Source: Spongiactinospora rosea (GTDB lineage Bacteria; Actinomycetota; Actinomycetes; Streptosporangiales; Streptosporangiaceae). Taken from it: a stretch of DNA of 64,000 nucleotides. The stretch lies in contig NZ_QMEY01000004.1 in NCBI RefSeq assembly GCF_003315795.1, positions 62,001 through 126,000 of the forward strand, given 5' to 3'. Position 1 is the stretch's first letter. Every line of letters begins with the position of its first letter. The notes beneath the pieces are model-generated. The model was given only the letters and a program-made list of their open reading frames with translations. It searched no databases and was not told the origin of the DNA. The translations under genes and the position numbers were made by a program. This document shows positions 53,798-61,882 of this stretch, one piece after another.

Positions 53798-54960
53798 CGC
53801 CGGCCGCCCTCCTGGCCGGACAGCCACGCCAGGACGTCCGCTGTGTCCTGGCCGAGCATGGGCGGGGCCGTGTGATCGGCGGCGGGTCGGCCGTCCAGGC
53901 GTACCGGCGGGCCGGGCAGCGCGATCCGGCCGAGCACCGGGTGCTCGACCTCGATCAGCAGGCCCTGGGAGCGGGTCTGCTCCCAGTCGTAGACCTCGTC
54001 GAGGGTGCGGATCGCGCCCGCCGGGACACCGGCCTCGGTCAGCGCGGTCAGCCAGTACGCGCGGTCGTGCGCGGCCAGGGGCTTCTCCATGTCGGCGACG
54101 AGGTCGCCGCGGTGGGCGAACCTGTCGCGGTTGGTCGCATATTTCGGTATATCGGGGTCGATATCGAGGAGGACGGCCACCTTGCGCCACAGCGCGTCGT
54201 TCCCGGCGGCGATCTGGATCATCCCGTCGGCGCAGCGGAACGCGCCGTAGGGGGCGATGGTGGCGTGGTGGTTGCCGGTGGGGGCCGGGACCTGGCCGCC
54301 GACCGTCCAGGCCGTCCCGTGGTAGGCGTGCACGCCGACGATCCCCGCGAGGAGCGACGTACGGACCACCCGGCCGCGCCCGGTCCGCGCCCGCTCGTGC
54401 AGCGCGGCGAGGACGCCGTAGGCGCCGTACATGCCCGCCAGCACGTCACCGACGGACGCCCCGACCCGGTACGGCTCGTCGGCGGACGGGCCGGTGAGGC
54501 TCATCAGGCCCGCCTCGCCCTGGGCGATCTGGTCGTAGCCCGGCCTGCCCCCTTCGGGGCCGTCGTGGCCAAAGCCGGTGATGGACAGGACGATCAGGCG
54601 GGGGTTCAGCTCGTGCAGCCGGGCGACCGGGAAACCGAGGCGGTCCAGCACGCCGGTGCGGAAGTTCTCGATCAGTACGTCGCCGTGCCGGACCAGCCGC
54701 TCGATCAGTGTCCTGCCCTCGGGGGTCTTCAGGTCGGCGGTGATGGACTGCTTGTTGCGGTTGGCCGCCAGGAAGTACGTGGACATGTCGTGTTCCGGTC
54801 CGACGAACGGAGGTCCCCAGCCGCGCGAATCGTCACCGCCCGACGGATGCTCCACCTTGATGACCTTGGCACCCATGTCACCGAGCATCTGCGCGGCGTG
54901 CGGCCCCGCAAGGGCTCGCGAGAGATCGAGCACGACGATGTCGTCCAGAGGTCCCTGCAA
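53794..54960 (-). CDS. CaiB/BaiF-type (class III) CoA-transferase
   Basis: 388 residues from TTG 54960, with GGGAGG upstream; the open frame above it is shadow. The family start IVVLDLSRALAGPHAAQMLGDMGAKVIKVEHP and the catalytic Asp in GYDQIAQGEAGLMSLTG are present, with GNHHATIAPYGAFRCADG and the C-terminal part complete. It moves CoA between carboxylic acids. It shares a GTGA overlap with the carboxyltransferase gene, so it may make the CoA ester that this enzyme carboxylates. Confidence 0.93.
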   Translation of the reverse strand: MQGPLDDIVVLDLSRALAGPHAAQMLGDMGAKVIKVEHPSGGDDSRGWGPPFVGPEHDMSTYFLAANRNKQSITADLKTPEGRTLIERLVRHGDVLIENFRTGVLDRLGFPVARLHELNPRLIVLSITGFGHDGPEGGRPGYDQIAQGEAGLMSLTGPSADEPYRVGASVGDVLAGMYGAYGVLAALHERARTGRGRVVRTSLLAGIVGVHAYHGTAWTVGGQVPAPTGNHHATIAPYGAFRCADGMIQIAAGNDALWRKVAVLLDIDPDIPKYATNRDRFAHRGDLVADMEKPLAAHDRAYWLTALTEAGVPAGAIRTLDEVYDWEQTRSQGLLIEVEHPVLGRIALPGPPVRLDGRPAADHTAPPMLGQDTADVLAWLSGQEGGRR

Positions 54961-55151
54961 GATCAGCCTCCCATGGTGGTCGCCGAGCCTAGCCCACGCG
55001 TTGGTGGGGCTTGCATTCTGCCCGGTATGAGGCGCGTTGCGAGGCAGGCCGATGGCCGGGGCGGTACGGGTCGGCTGAGCATTCAACCAGCTCGGCGACC
55101 TTCACAGGGGGCGCCTACCGGCTGTGTCGCCATCTTCCCCGGACGGCCGTG

Positions 55152-56054
55152 TCAGGGGGCGGCGTCCATGTCGTCCATGCGGGCGGCGAGCTGGGCGCTG
55201 TCGCCGTCCACCAGCGCCGATACCGCCCGCCACCAGCCGAACCACTCGCCGCTGCGCCACATCCAGTCCACCCGCTCGATGGCGGCGATCACCTCGCCCT
55301 TGCGCCGCCACGGGTCGCCGGTCGCCTCCACGCTCGCGCCGTGGCGCAGCGCCCAGGTACGCAGCGGCTCCGCCGCGCCCTCCTCGACCGGCTCGGCGTA
55401 GGGGTCGGGCCGCTCGCCCGCCAGCGGATGCGGCCCCAGCCCGGCCGCCACGCCCCAGCTCCACTGCGCCTCGGCGGGCCGCGAGTAGCGCAGCGTGGAA
55501 AAGTCCAGGTCGGAGCCCAGTTCGCCGCCCTCCCGCCGTACCACCACGGCGTCCAGCCGCCCGCCCGCGTCGAACCCGACGACCAGCCGCTCACCCTCCC
55601 GCGCCTCGCCCGGAAGCTCGATGCGGTCCTCGGCGTGCCAGGAGTTGAGGTCGGCAGAGGCGACGGCGGGCCCCCACTCGGCGTCCGCCGCGTCGTCGGC
55701 GACCCAGGTGGCGAGCATCTCCAGCACGGTCAGGTCGGTCCACGGATCGATCGCGGCACTGGTGGACAGCGCCTCGTCCGGAGAGGGCAGCTTGCCGCCC
55801 CTGGCCCGCTCCCACCAGCCCGCACCGAGGTCACGAGTGCCGATCAGCAACCCGGCCACCGCGGCCAGCTCCGTGGACCTCCGGGTCAACGGGGCCCAGC
55901 GGACCAACTCGACACACCGTGCGGCCCGTTTGTCACCCAATGTCCGCACCGCATGTCCGACCAGCGCCCGGGCGGTCGGGCTCTCCTCACCCAGGAGATC
56001 GCCGATCAGTTGCCTGGCCTGGCTCCGAGCATCCTCTGCGCGCGCCTCCCGCAT
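55152..56054 (-). CDS. Uncharacterised Trp-rich protein
   Basis: 300 residues from ATG 56054, preceded at 7 bases by TAACGT. The N-terminal third is helical (ARQLIGDLLGEESPTARALVGHAVR). The middle and C-terminal parts are Trp-rich: LSTSAAIDPWTDLTVLEMLATWVADD, then IERVDWMWRSGEWFGWWRAVSALVDG. It has no signal peptide or membrane segment. I do not recognise the family. Upstream on the same strand is an XRE regulator in another unit. Confidence 0.7.
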   Translation of the reverse strand: MREARAEDARSQARQLIGDLLGEESPTARALVGHAVRTLGDKRAARCVELVRWAPLTRRSTELAAVAGLLIGTRDLGAGWWERARGGKLPSPDEALSTSAAIDPWTDLTVLEMLATWVADDAADAEWGPAVASADLNSWHAEDRIELPGEAREGERLVVGFDAGGRLDAVVVRREGGELGSDLDFSTLRYSRPAEAQWSWGVAAGLGPHPLAGERPDPYAEPVEEGAAEPLRTWALRHGASVEATGDPWRRKGEVIAAIERVDWMWRSGEWFGWWRAVSALVDGDSAQLAARMDDMDAAP

Positions 56055-56061
56055 ACTCGCC

Positions 56062-56067
56062 ACGTTA
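56062..56067 (-). promoter_or_regulatory. -10-like TAACGT before the 56054 gene
   Basis: TAACGT, 7 bases before the ATG at 56054, no ribosome binding site. Confidence 0.45.
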
Positions 56068-56124
56068 CGCCTGGAGATCCTCTTCCGCGAGACTCCGTCA
56101 CACCGGCACGAACCGGACGGCGGG

Positions 56125-57411
56125 TCAGTCGAGCAGATCCGGTCGGCGGGCGGTCAGCGCCCGGCGGGTGGCGACGAAGCGTTCGTGGTACTCCTGGGCG
56201 GGTGCCTCGCGGGGGTAGCGGTGGCGTAGGGCGTGGTCGAGGTCGGCGGCCCGGTTGACCAGATCGATGAGGGATCGGCGGTCGATGTCCAGGGCGGCCG
56301 TGCCTTCGGCCACGGCGGCGTCCAGGTGGCCTTGGCGGGCGTGGATGATGCCCAGGTCGATATGTGCGTTGGCGACGCGCATGGGGGAGTTGCTGGTGCC
56401 ATCGGGGCGGGTGTGCATGGCGATGGTCTCGCGGGCGTGCTCTTCGGCGCGGTCGTCGTCTTCGAGCCAGGTGTAACAGGTGGCCGCGTAGAACACCCAC
56501 TTGGAGTGGTCGAACACGAAGTGGTGGTCGGCGTGGGCGGGGAGCGGAAGCTTCGACAGTACTTCGGCGCCACGGGTGAGGGCCCTGTCGGCTTGACGGC
56601 GGTCGCCGATGCGGGCCAGGCCGCGGGCCTCCTGAAGGGCGAGTTGGACCATGGCGCTGGAGGTGCCCGCGGCGGCCTGGCCGGTGCGGGCCGCGGTCAC
56701 GACGTCCTCATAGCGGCCTTCGGACAGGGCGAACCAGGCCGACATCTCATGGGACCAGCCGATGAGTTCGCCGTGGCCGACCTGGCGGCCCATCTCGTAG
56801 GCGGCGCGGCGGGCGGTCTCGGCCTCCTCGCGCTCTCCCAGGTCGAAATGGACACAACCGAGCAACGCGGTGAGCCATCCGGTGATGACCAGGAGTTCGC
56901 GGTGCTGGTCGAGGGTGATACGTCCGGCGAGGAGCCGGTTGATCTGGGCGAGGCGCTGGTGGGTACGGTCGCGCAGGGGGGCGGCGGGGACCACGGGGTA
57001 GGCGCGGCACAGCAGATCGACCGCCTCGCGGAGGGCGTCAAGGGTGCCGGTGCCGATGTCGGACGCCTGGAGTTGCCGGGCGAGTTCGAGGGTGCGGTAC
57101 AGGTCGGCCTCGGCGCGCAGGGTGTCGGCGGGGATCTCTGAAGCTTGGACGAGCCTGGACCCTCGCGGTCGGGGGGCGAAACCGAGCGCTTCCGGTCGCC
57201 TGCCGGTGAGCTGGGTGAGGGCGAGCCGGTACGGCGTACGCGGCCAGGCGACCTCCCCGGCCTCCCAGCGCCGGATGCGCTCCTCGTCGCACACCAGCCG
57301 CTCGGCGATTCCCACCGGGGTCGCGTTGATGCGTGCGGCCATCTCCCCGCGGGTGAGCAGGTGCTCGTTTCGCCATGCTCGCAGCAGTACGTTCGGGACA
57401 GGGTCGGGCAT
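56125..57411 (-). CDS. XRE-family regulator with TPR-like C-terminal domain
   Basis: 428 residues. The N-terminal HTH is LTRGEMAARINATPVGIAERLVCDEERIRRWEAG. From about residue 100 to the end the chain is helical with TPR-like pairs (DLGEREEAETARRAAYEMGRQVGHGELIGWSHEMS and similar). This layout is common in actinomycete regulators that sense a peptide or small ligand. A small gene of 99 codons is divergent from it at 57586, in the style of regulator/partner pairs in actinomycetes. A GTGAC/GTCAC inverted repeat lies between. Confidence 0.88.
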   Translation of the reverse strand: MPDPVPNVLLRAWRNEHLLTRGEMAARINATPVGIAERLVCDEERIRRWEAGEVAWPRTPYRLALTQLTGRRPEALGFAPRPRGSRLVQASEIPADTLRAEADLYRTLELARQLQASDIGTGTLDALREAVDLLCRAYPVVPAAPLRDRTHQRLAQINRLLAGRITLDQHRELLVITGWLTALLGCVHFDLGEREEAETARRAAYEMGRQVGHGELIGWSHEMSAWFALSEGRYEDVVTAARTGQAAAGTSSAMVQLALQEARGLARIGDRRQADRALTRGAEVLSKLPLPAHADHHFVFDHSKWVFYAATCYTWLEDDDRAEEHARETIAMHTRPDGTSNSPMRVANAHIDLGIIHARQGHLDAAVAEGTAALDIDRRSLIDLVNRAADLDHALRHRYPREAPAQEYHERFVATRRALTARRPDLLD

Positions 57412-57508
57412 CGCGCACCTACCTCCCAGCAGGGGGACCGGACGGGGGGAATCAGCGGGGCGCTTCGGGGTGCCGCCGATTCGCGATCACCGGTGGACTT
57501 GCCATCAA

Positions 57509-57526
57509 GTGACCACGGTACGTCAC
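57509..57526. promoter_or_regulatory. Inverted repeat between the XRE gene and its divergent neighbour
   Basis: GTGAC (57509-57513) and GTCAC (57522-57526) around an 8-base centre, in the 174-base divergent promoter region. Confidence 0.5.
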
Positions 57527-57585
57527 ACGGGCTCCTGTAGGAGGGAGCACCGGACGAACACAAGGCCCGGCGAAGGAAGCGCGCG

Positions 57586-57885
57586 ATGAATCCGAACATG
57601 GCCGTACGGCTGACCGACATGGCGATGACCACCAGGGAGGAACGGGCGGCCGAAGCGAGCAAGCTGATCCGGCTCCGTGACACGCTCCGGCGACTTGACG
57701 TGGAGGGCGAACTGCGGGACGAGAACACGGCACTGCTGATCCGCAGACGCGAGCCGGGGATGCCGGTGTGGGTGTTCGTCGGCTACGGCGGCGAGTACTA
57801 CTCCTGGCAGGCGGCGGAGAAGCGGCATCCGGTGGCCGACGTGGAGGGCGCGGCCAAAGCGCTCGCGGCCTACATCGGCCGGTGA
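57586..57885 (+). CDS. Small uncharacterised protein divergent from an XRE regulator
   Basis: 99 residues from ATG 57586 with GAAGGAAG upstream. The first half is a charged helix (REERAAEASKLIRLRDTLRRLDVEGELRDENTALLIRRR), the second is beta-rich and aromatic (VWVFVGYGGEYYSWQAAEKRHPVADVEGAAKALAAYIG). No membrane segment. It is probably regulated with or by the adjacent XRE protein; a binding partner role would fit. Family not recognised. Confidence 0.7.
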   Translation: MNPNMAVRLTDMAMTTREERAAEASKLIRLRDTLRRLDVEGELRDENTALLIRRREPGMPVWVFVGYGGEYYSWQAAEKRHPVADVEGAAKALAAYIGR

Positions 57886-57900
57886 GACCGGCGGGGTGGG

Positions 57901-58629
57901 TCAGCGGCGGCGGGTGGTGCGGCCGAGGAGCCAGCCGATGACGGCGCTGCCTAGGGCGATGCCCGCGCCGGTACCGAAGGCGGCGATCAAGGAGCGGTCG
58001 GGGGCTCCTGGGCGGCGGGTCGGGGGTGTGGGGCGGACGTACACCCGGGGGCCCTCGGTCACCGGCTCCTGCACGGTGGCCGGGTCCTCCGGGAGGATTC
58101 CGGCGGGTGAAGGGACCGGTACCGCAACGGCCCCGGCGGGCGACGGGACCGGTACTGGGAGGATTCCGGCGGGTGAGGGGACCGGGATCGGGGTGGTGAG
58201 GTGGGTTTCGAGGGCGGTGAAGAAGCGGGTGGCGGTGCGTTTGGCGATGGAGGCGAGGAGGCGCTGGCCGACTCCGCCGATCATGCCGCCGATCACCGCC
58301 TCGGCGTCGTACTCGATCCGGGTGCCGCCGTCTCCGGCGTCGTCGAGGCGGATCTGGACGGTGGCGTCCACCGTGCCCGGCTCACCCTGGCCACCGGCCC
58401 TGAGCGTGAAGCTCTCCGGCTCGGTGAGGTCGGACAGGGCGACCTGGCCCTGGTAGACGCCCTTGATGGCGGCCACGCCGATGGCGACCGTCATCCGGTA
58501 GGAGTCGTCGCCGAGGTCTTCGAGGCGGCGGCAGCCGGGGATGGCGTGGACCAGTACGGCGGGGTCGCGCAGCGCGGACCACACCCGCGGACGGTCCACG
58601 CCGAGCACGGCACTTCCGACGACCTTCAT
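57901..58629 (-). CDS. CoxG/SRPBCC-family protein with C-terminal membrane anchor
   Basis: 242 residues from ATG 58629 with GGAGGT upstream. Residues 1-150 are the CoxG-like SRPBCC fold (MKVVGSAVLGVDRPRVWSALRDPAVLVHAIPGCRRLEDLG, then IEYDAEAVIGGMIGGVGQRL). A Pro-rich linker has three PVPSPAG repeats (about residues 148-185, encoded by 30-bp direct repeats at 58095-58190). The C-terminus is a hydrophobic helix LIAAFGTGAGIALGSAVIGWLLG followed by RTTRRR. In cox operons CoxG anchors CO dehydrogenase to the membrane, but no cox genes lie here. Confidence 0.87.
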   Translation of the reverse strand: MKVVGSAVLGVDRPRVWSALRDPAVLVHAIPGCRRLEDLGDDSYRMTVAIGVAAIKGVYQGQVALSDLTEPESFTLRAGGQGEPGTVDATVQIRLDDAGDGGTRIEYDAEAVIGGMIGGVGQRLLASIAKRTATRFFTALETHLTTPIPVPSPAGILPVPVPSPAGAVAVPVPSPAGILPEDPATVQEPVTEGPRVYVRPTPPTRRPGAPDRSLIAAFGTGAGIALGSAVIGWLLGRTTRRR

Positions 58630-58947
58630 CGCCACCTCCAGAGTCCTGAGGTTAGACAATTCCCGCCCGGCGGGGCATCGCTAACGCCGAAACAGGCACC
58701 AACCCGCCATCCGCCCGCAGGGACGCGGCCCCAGGGTGTCCTGGCGGGCGGATACTCGCTGAGGACAGGGCCGCCGCCGACCGCCCGCACTGGGACACGC
58801 CCCGGGTGCGAAGGGCGCGTACCGCACCTGTGCGTCGTACCCGCCGTCACGAAGGCGGTGGCGGGCGCGCCTGCCCGATCCGCGGTGGAATCCGTCGGGA
58901 TGGTGAACATACTGCTCTGGGGGGATCACAGAGCGGCGTCGGGATTC
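58630..58947. other. Divergent intergenic region, no supported gene
   Basis: 318 bases between the CoxG-like gene and the histidine kinase gene. TAACCT 15-20 bases above GGAGG may be the -10 of the CoxG-like gene. I see no operator, repeat or small gene that stands out. Confidence 0.35.
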
Positions 58948-58953
58948 TAGTGT
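58948..58953 (+). promoter_or_regulatory. -10-like TAGTGT before the histidine kinase gene
   Basis: TAGTGT, 7 bases before the ATG at 58961, no ribosome binding site, so a leaderless start of the two-component operon is likely. Confidence 0.5.
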
Positions 58954-58960
58954 CGTTCCC

Positions 58961-60175
58961 ATGGCGCGTCTGGTGCGGCGAGGCGAAGCGCGGTGGATGT
59001 GGCTGGGCGATCCGGACCGGCCCACGCTGATCAATGTGGTGTTCTGGGTGGTGCTGCTGGCCACGGTCGGCGATCACATGTTGCGGCCCGCCGAGACCCT
59101 GTACTCGGTGCTGTTCGCGATCAACATCGTCGTGGTCGTGGGCCTGTGGCTGGTACTCCCGTGGCGGCCCGCCACCCGCCACCGGTTCATCCCGCTGCTG
59201 TTCCTCCCGGCGACGATCGCGCTCGGCATGACCGGTTCCTATGGCACCCACCTGCTGCTGACCCTCATCGGCACGGCCGGTATCGCCTTCGTGTACGGCA
59301 TGCGGTTGGCCCTCGCCGCGCTGGCCGGGATGCTCGCGTTCATCGTCGCCGGGACGCTGTTGTTCAACCGGACCATGCAGGAGGCGCTGTTGCAGGCCGG
59401 TGTGGTCGGGGTGTTCGCCATCTTCGTGCTCGGCATGACGTCGGCCATCCTGGAGGCGCGGCTGCGCCGTGCGGAGGCGCAGGCCCTGCTCGAACGGGTA
59501 CGTGAGCTGGCCGTGGCCGAGGAGCGGGCCCGGATGGGCGCGGAGATGCACGACTCCATCGGCCACCACCTGACCGTGATCAAGGTGGGGCTGGAGAACG
59601 CCGAGCGCTACCGCGAACGCCGTCCCGACGCCGCCTGGCAGGAGGTGCGCCAGGCCAAGGAGGTCACCGCGGAGGCGCTGGCCGACGCGCGGCGGTGGGT
59701 GCGCGCGCTGCGTCCGCTCGCGCTGGACGGGCGGGTCGGCAGCGCCGCGCTGGAACAGCTCGCCGCCTCCTTCGACGGCACCGGGCTCAGCGTCACCTTC
59801 GAGGTCGAGGGCCCAGAACGCCCGCTCGACCCGGACGTGGAGCTGGTCCTCTACCGGGTGCTCCAGGAGGGACTGACCAACGCGCTGCGGCACGCGGAGG
59901 CGCGAGAGGTGCACGGGCGGCTGACCTTCGGCGAGGACCGCGTGACGCTGGTGATCAATGACGACGGCAAGGGCGGCGAGCGGGACGGCGCGGGCGGGTT
60001 CGGGCTGCCGTCGCTGGCCGAGCGCACCAGGGCGCTGCGCGGGGTGCTCACCGCGGGCAACGCCGAGGGCGGCGGGTTCGAGCTGCGCGCCGAACTGCCC
60101 GACCGGCCGCCCGCCGCGACCCAGGAGGGCCCGCCCCGCAAGCCCGGCGTGCGGCCCGGAGTGGAGGTGCGGTGA
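58961..60175 (+). CDS. Sensor histidine kinase (NarL-type partner)
   Basis: 404 residues. About five membrane segments in residues 25-165, with almost no extracellular loop, so it probably senses a membrane-level signal. Phospho-acceptor His197 in AEMHDSIGHHLTVIK (HisKA_3), then a HATPase domain with NALRHAEAREVHG, NDDGKGG and GGFGLPSLAERTRALRG. The stop overlaps the response-regulator start, so the two are one operon. The disordered tail after residue 385 is Pro/Arg-rich. Confidence 0.94.
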   Translation: MARLVRRGEARWMWLGDPDRPTLINVVFWVVLLATVGDHMLRPAETLYSVLFAINIVVVVGLWLVLPWRPATRHRFIPLLFLPATIALGMTGSYGTHLLLTLIGTAGIAFVYGMRLALAALAGMLAFIVAGTLLFNRTMQEALLQAGVVGVFAIFVLGMTSAILEARLRRAEAQALLERVRELAVAEERARMGAEMHDSIGHHLTVIKVGLENAERYRERRPDAAWQEVRQAKEVTAEALADARRWVRALRPLALDGRVGSAALEQLAASFDGTGLSVTFEVEGPERPLDPDVELVLYRVLQEGLTNALRHAEAREVHGRLTFGEDRVTLVINDDGKGGERDGAGGFGLPSLAERTRALRGVLTAGNAEGGGFELRAELPDRPPAATQEGPPRKPGVRPGVEVR

Positions 60176-60816
60176 TGAGGCGGGTCAGGGTGCTGCTCGT
60201 GGACGACCAGGTGCTGCTGCGCCAGGGACTGCGCAAGCTGCTGGAGATCGAGGAGGAGATCGAGGTGGTGGGCGACGCCGCCGACGGGCACGCCGCGCTG
60301 CGCGCGATCCCCGAGTGCCGCCCGGACGTGGCGCTGGTGGACGCCCGCATGCCCGGAATGGACGGGGTCGAGCTGATCGGCCACCTGTCCAGGGAGCATC
60401 CGCAGGTCGCCGCGATCGTGCTCAGCACGTTCGACCAGGACGACTACATCTTCGGCGCGCTGCGCGCGGGCGCGGCCGGTTACCTGATCAAGGACTGCTC
60501 CCCCGACGACCTGGTCGCGGCCATCCGCCGGGCGGCCCGCGGCGAGACCGTGCTGGCCAGCCCGGTGGCCGCGCGGCTGGTGGCCGAACTGCGCGGCGCG
60601 CCGGTCATCGCCGCAGGCCGCGGCCCGGCCGGTCACGAGAAGCTGTCGGCCCGGGAGATCGAGGTGGCCCGCCTGGTCAGCGCCGGGGCCGCCAACAAGG
60701 AGATCGCGGCCCGCCTCTACATCACCGAGGGCACGGTGAAGAACCACGTCTCGGCCGTACTGCGCAAGCTGGGCCTGCGCGACCGGACCCAGCTCGCCGG
60801 GCATTTCAACGGCTGA
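60172..60816 (+). CDS. NarL/FixJ-family response regulator
   Basis: 214 residues from GTG 60172 (or ATG 60175), GGAGG upstream. Receiver domain with Asp57 in VALVDARMPGMDG, acidic pair VDDQ and Lys in YLIKD. LuxR-type HTH at the C-terminus: LSAREIEVARLVSAGAANKEIAARLYITEGTVKNHVSAVLRKLG. It partners the kinase upstream. A 22-bp palindrome just downstream of its stop and upstream of the next gene may be a binding site. Confidence 0.95.
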   Translation: MMRRVRVLLVDDQVLLRQGLRKLLEIEEEIEVVGDAADGHAALRAIPECRPDVALVDARMPGMDGVELIGHLSREHPQVAAIVLSTFDQDDYIFGALRAGAAGYLIKDCSPDDLVAAIRRAARGETVLASPVAARLVAELRGAPVIAAGRGPAGHEKLSAREIEVARLVSAGAANKEIAARLYITEGTVKNHVSAVLRKLGLRDRTQLAGHFNG

Positions 60817-60842
60817 CGCCGCCGGGGATCCTCCACCGGGGC

Positions 60843-60864
60843 GATCACCGTATTACCGGTGATC
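60843..60864. promoter_or_regulatory. Perfect inverted repeat upstream of the membrane protein gene
   Basis: GATCACCG and CGGTGATC, 8-bp perfect arms around TATTAC. It lies 27 bases after the response-regulator stop and 36 bases before the next start. It could be a terminator for the two-component operon or a regulator site for the next gene; the AT centre and short arms leave both open. Confidence 0.55.
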
Positions 60865-60899
60865 CGTCTCATCCGCCCTGTTCGCAGGAGGTGGAGCTC

Positions 60900-61832
60900 A
60901 TGACCCGATCCGTCAGCCGATCCCCTACCGCCACCGTCGCCCTCCCCGCCCGTCCATGGCGGGTGGTGTGGATCGCCGCGGTGGCGGGATTCCTGCTCAG
61001 CGTCGTCTGGTCGGCCCAGTTCGTGGACCAGACGATCGGCGCCAACGTCGCGGGCACGATCCTCGGGCGTGACGCCGCCGAGGCCCCCATCGCCGGGATC
61101 CTGTCCGGTGTCGTGTACGCCTTCACCACCGGCCTGGCCGGGACCTTCACCGCCTGCAACATCGCCGCGCTGGGCGCGGTCGCGCCGATGCTGGGCGAGC
61201 GGAGTTCGGCTCTGGCGCGGGTACGCGAGACGCTCCGGCCGCTCGGCTGGCTGTGCGTCGGGATGCTCGCCGTCTCCGGCGTCTACGGGGCCGTGGTCGG
61301 CTTCGTGGGCACGGCCATGCCGCAGTTCTCCACCGCCTCGTCCGCGTCGGGGCTGGTGCCGCGCAACGTGCAGTCGATGGTGGTGTTCGGCCTGATCGGC
61401 GTGGTGTTCGTGTACCTGGGCCTGGCCTCGCTCGGGGTGGTCCCGGACCCGCTCGCGTCGATCTCCCAGCGGTTCCCGAACGCGCGCATGGTGCTGATGG
61501 GCGCGCTGATCGGCGGGTTCTTGATCGGCCGGCCGTTCGGGCTGTTCCGGAAGCTGTTCCGGGACGCGGCCGAGAGCCACAACCCGCTCTACGGGGCGCT
61601 GGCGTTCATGCTCCAGTCGGCGGGCAACATCGTGATCATGGCGTTGCTGTTCGTGGTGCTGGCGCTGGGACTGGGCGACCGGACCCGGCGGTGGCTCGCC
61701 GCCCGGCCGGGCCGGGCCGCGTTGATCACCGGTGCGATCTTCATCACGGTCGGCGTGTTCACGGTCCTGTACTGGGACCTGCGGATGCTCGCCTTCCGTG
61801 ACGTGATCTGGTACCCGGTGCTCTGGAGATGA
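60900..61832 (+). CDS. Multi-pass membrane protein of unknown function
   Basis: 310 residues from ATG 60900 with AGGAGG upstream. Five to seven membrane segments, beginning WRVVWIAAVAGFLLSVVWSAQFVDQTIGANVAG, with TFTACNIAALGAVAPM and PFGLFRKLFRDAAESHNPLYGALAFMLQSAGNIV. I do not recognise the family with certainty; the pattern GLAGTFTACNIA recalls DsbD/CcdA-like transporters, but only one Cys is present in that helix. It follows the two-component operon and may be its target. Confidence 0.75.
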   Translation: MTRSVSRSPTATVALPARPWRVVWIAAVAGFLLSVVWSAQFVDQTIGANVAGTILGRDAAEAPIAGILSGVVYAFTTGLAGTFTACNIAALGAVAPMLGERSSALARVRETLRPLGWLCVGMLAVSGVYGAVVGFVGTAMPQFSTASSASGLVPRNVQSMVVFGLIGVVFVYLGLASLGVVPDPLASISQRFPNARMVLMGALIGGFLIGRPFGLFRKLFRDAAESHNPLYGALAFMLQSAGNIVIMALLFVVLALGLGDRTRRWLAARPGRAALITGAIFITVGVFTVLYWDLRMLAFRDVIWYPVLWR

Positions 61833-61837
61833 CCGCG

Positions 61838-61876
61838 CACGGCCGGGACACCGCTCGCCGCGGTGCCCCGGCCGTG
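61838..61876. terminator. Strong bidirectional terminator
   Basis: CACGGCCGGG (61838-61847) pairs perfectly with CCCGGCCGTG (61867-61876), and an inner ACCG/CGGT pair extends the structure. It lies between convergent genes ending at 61832 and 61883. Confidence 0.8.
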
Positions 61877-61882
61877 GGCCGA

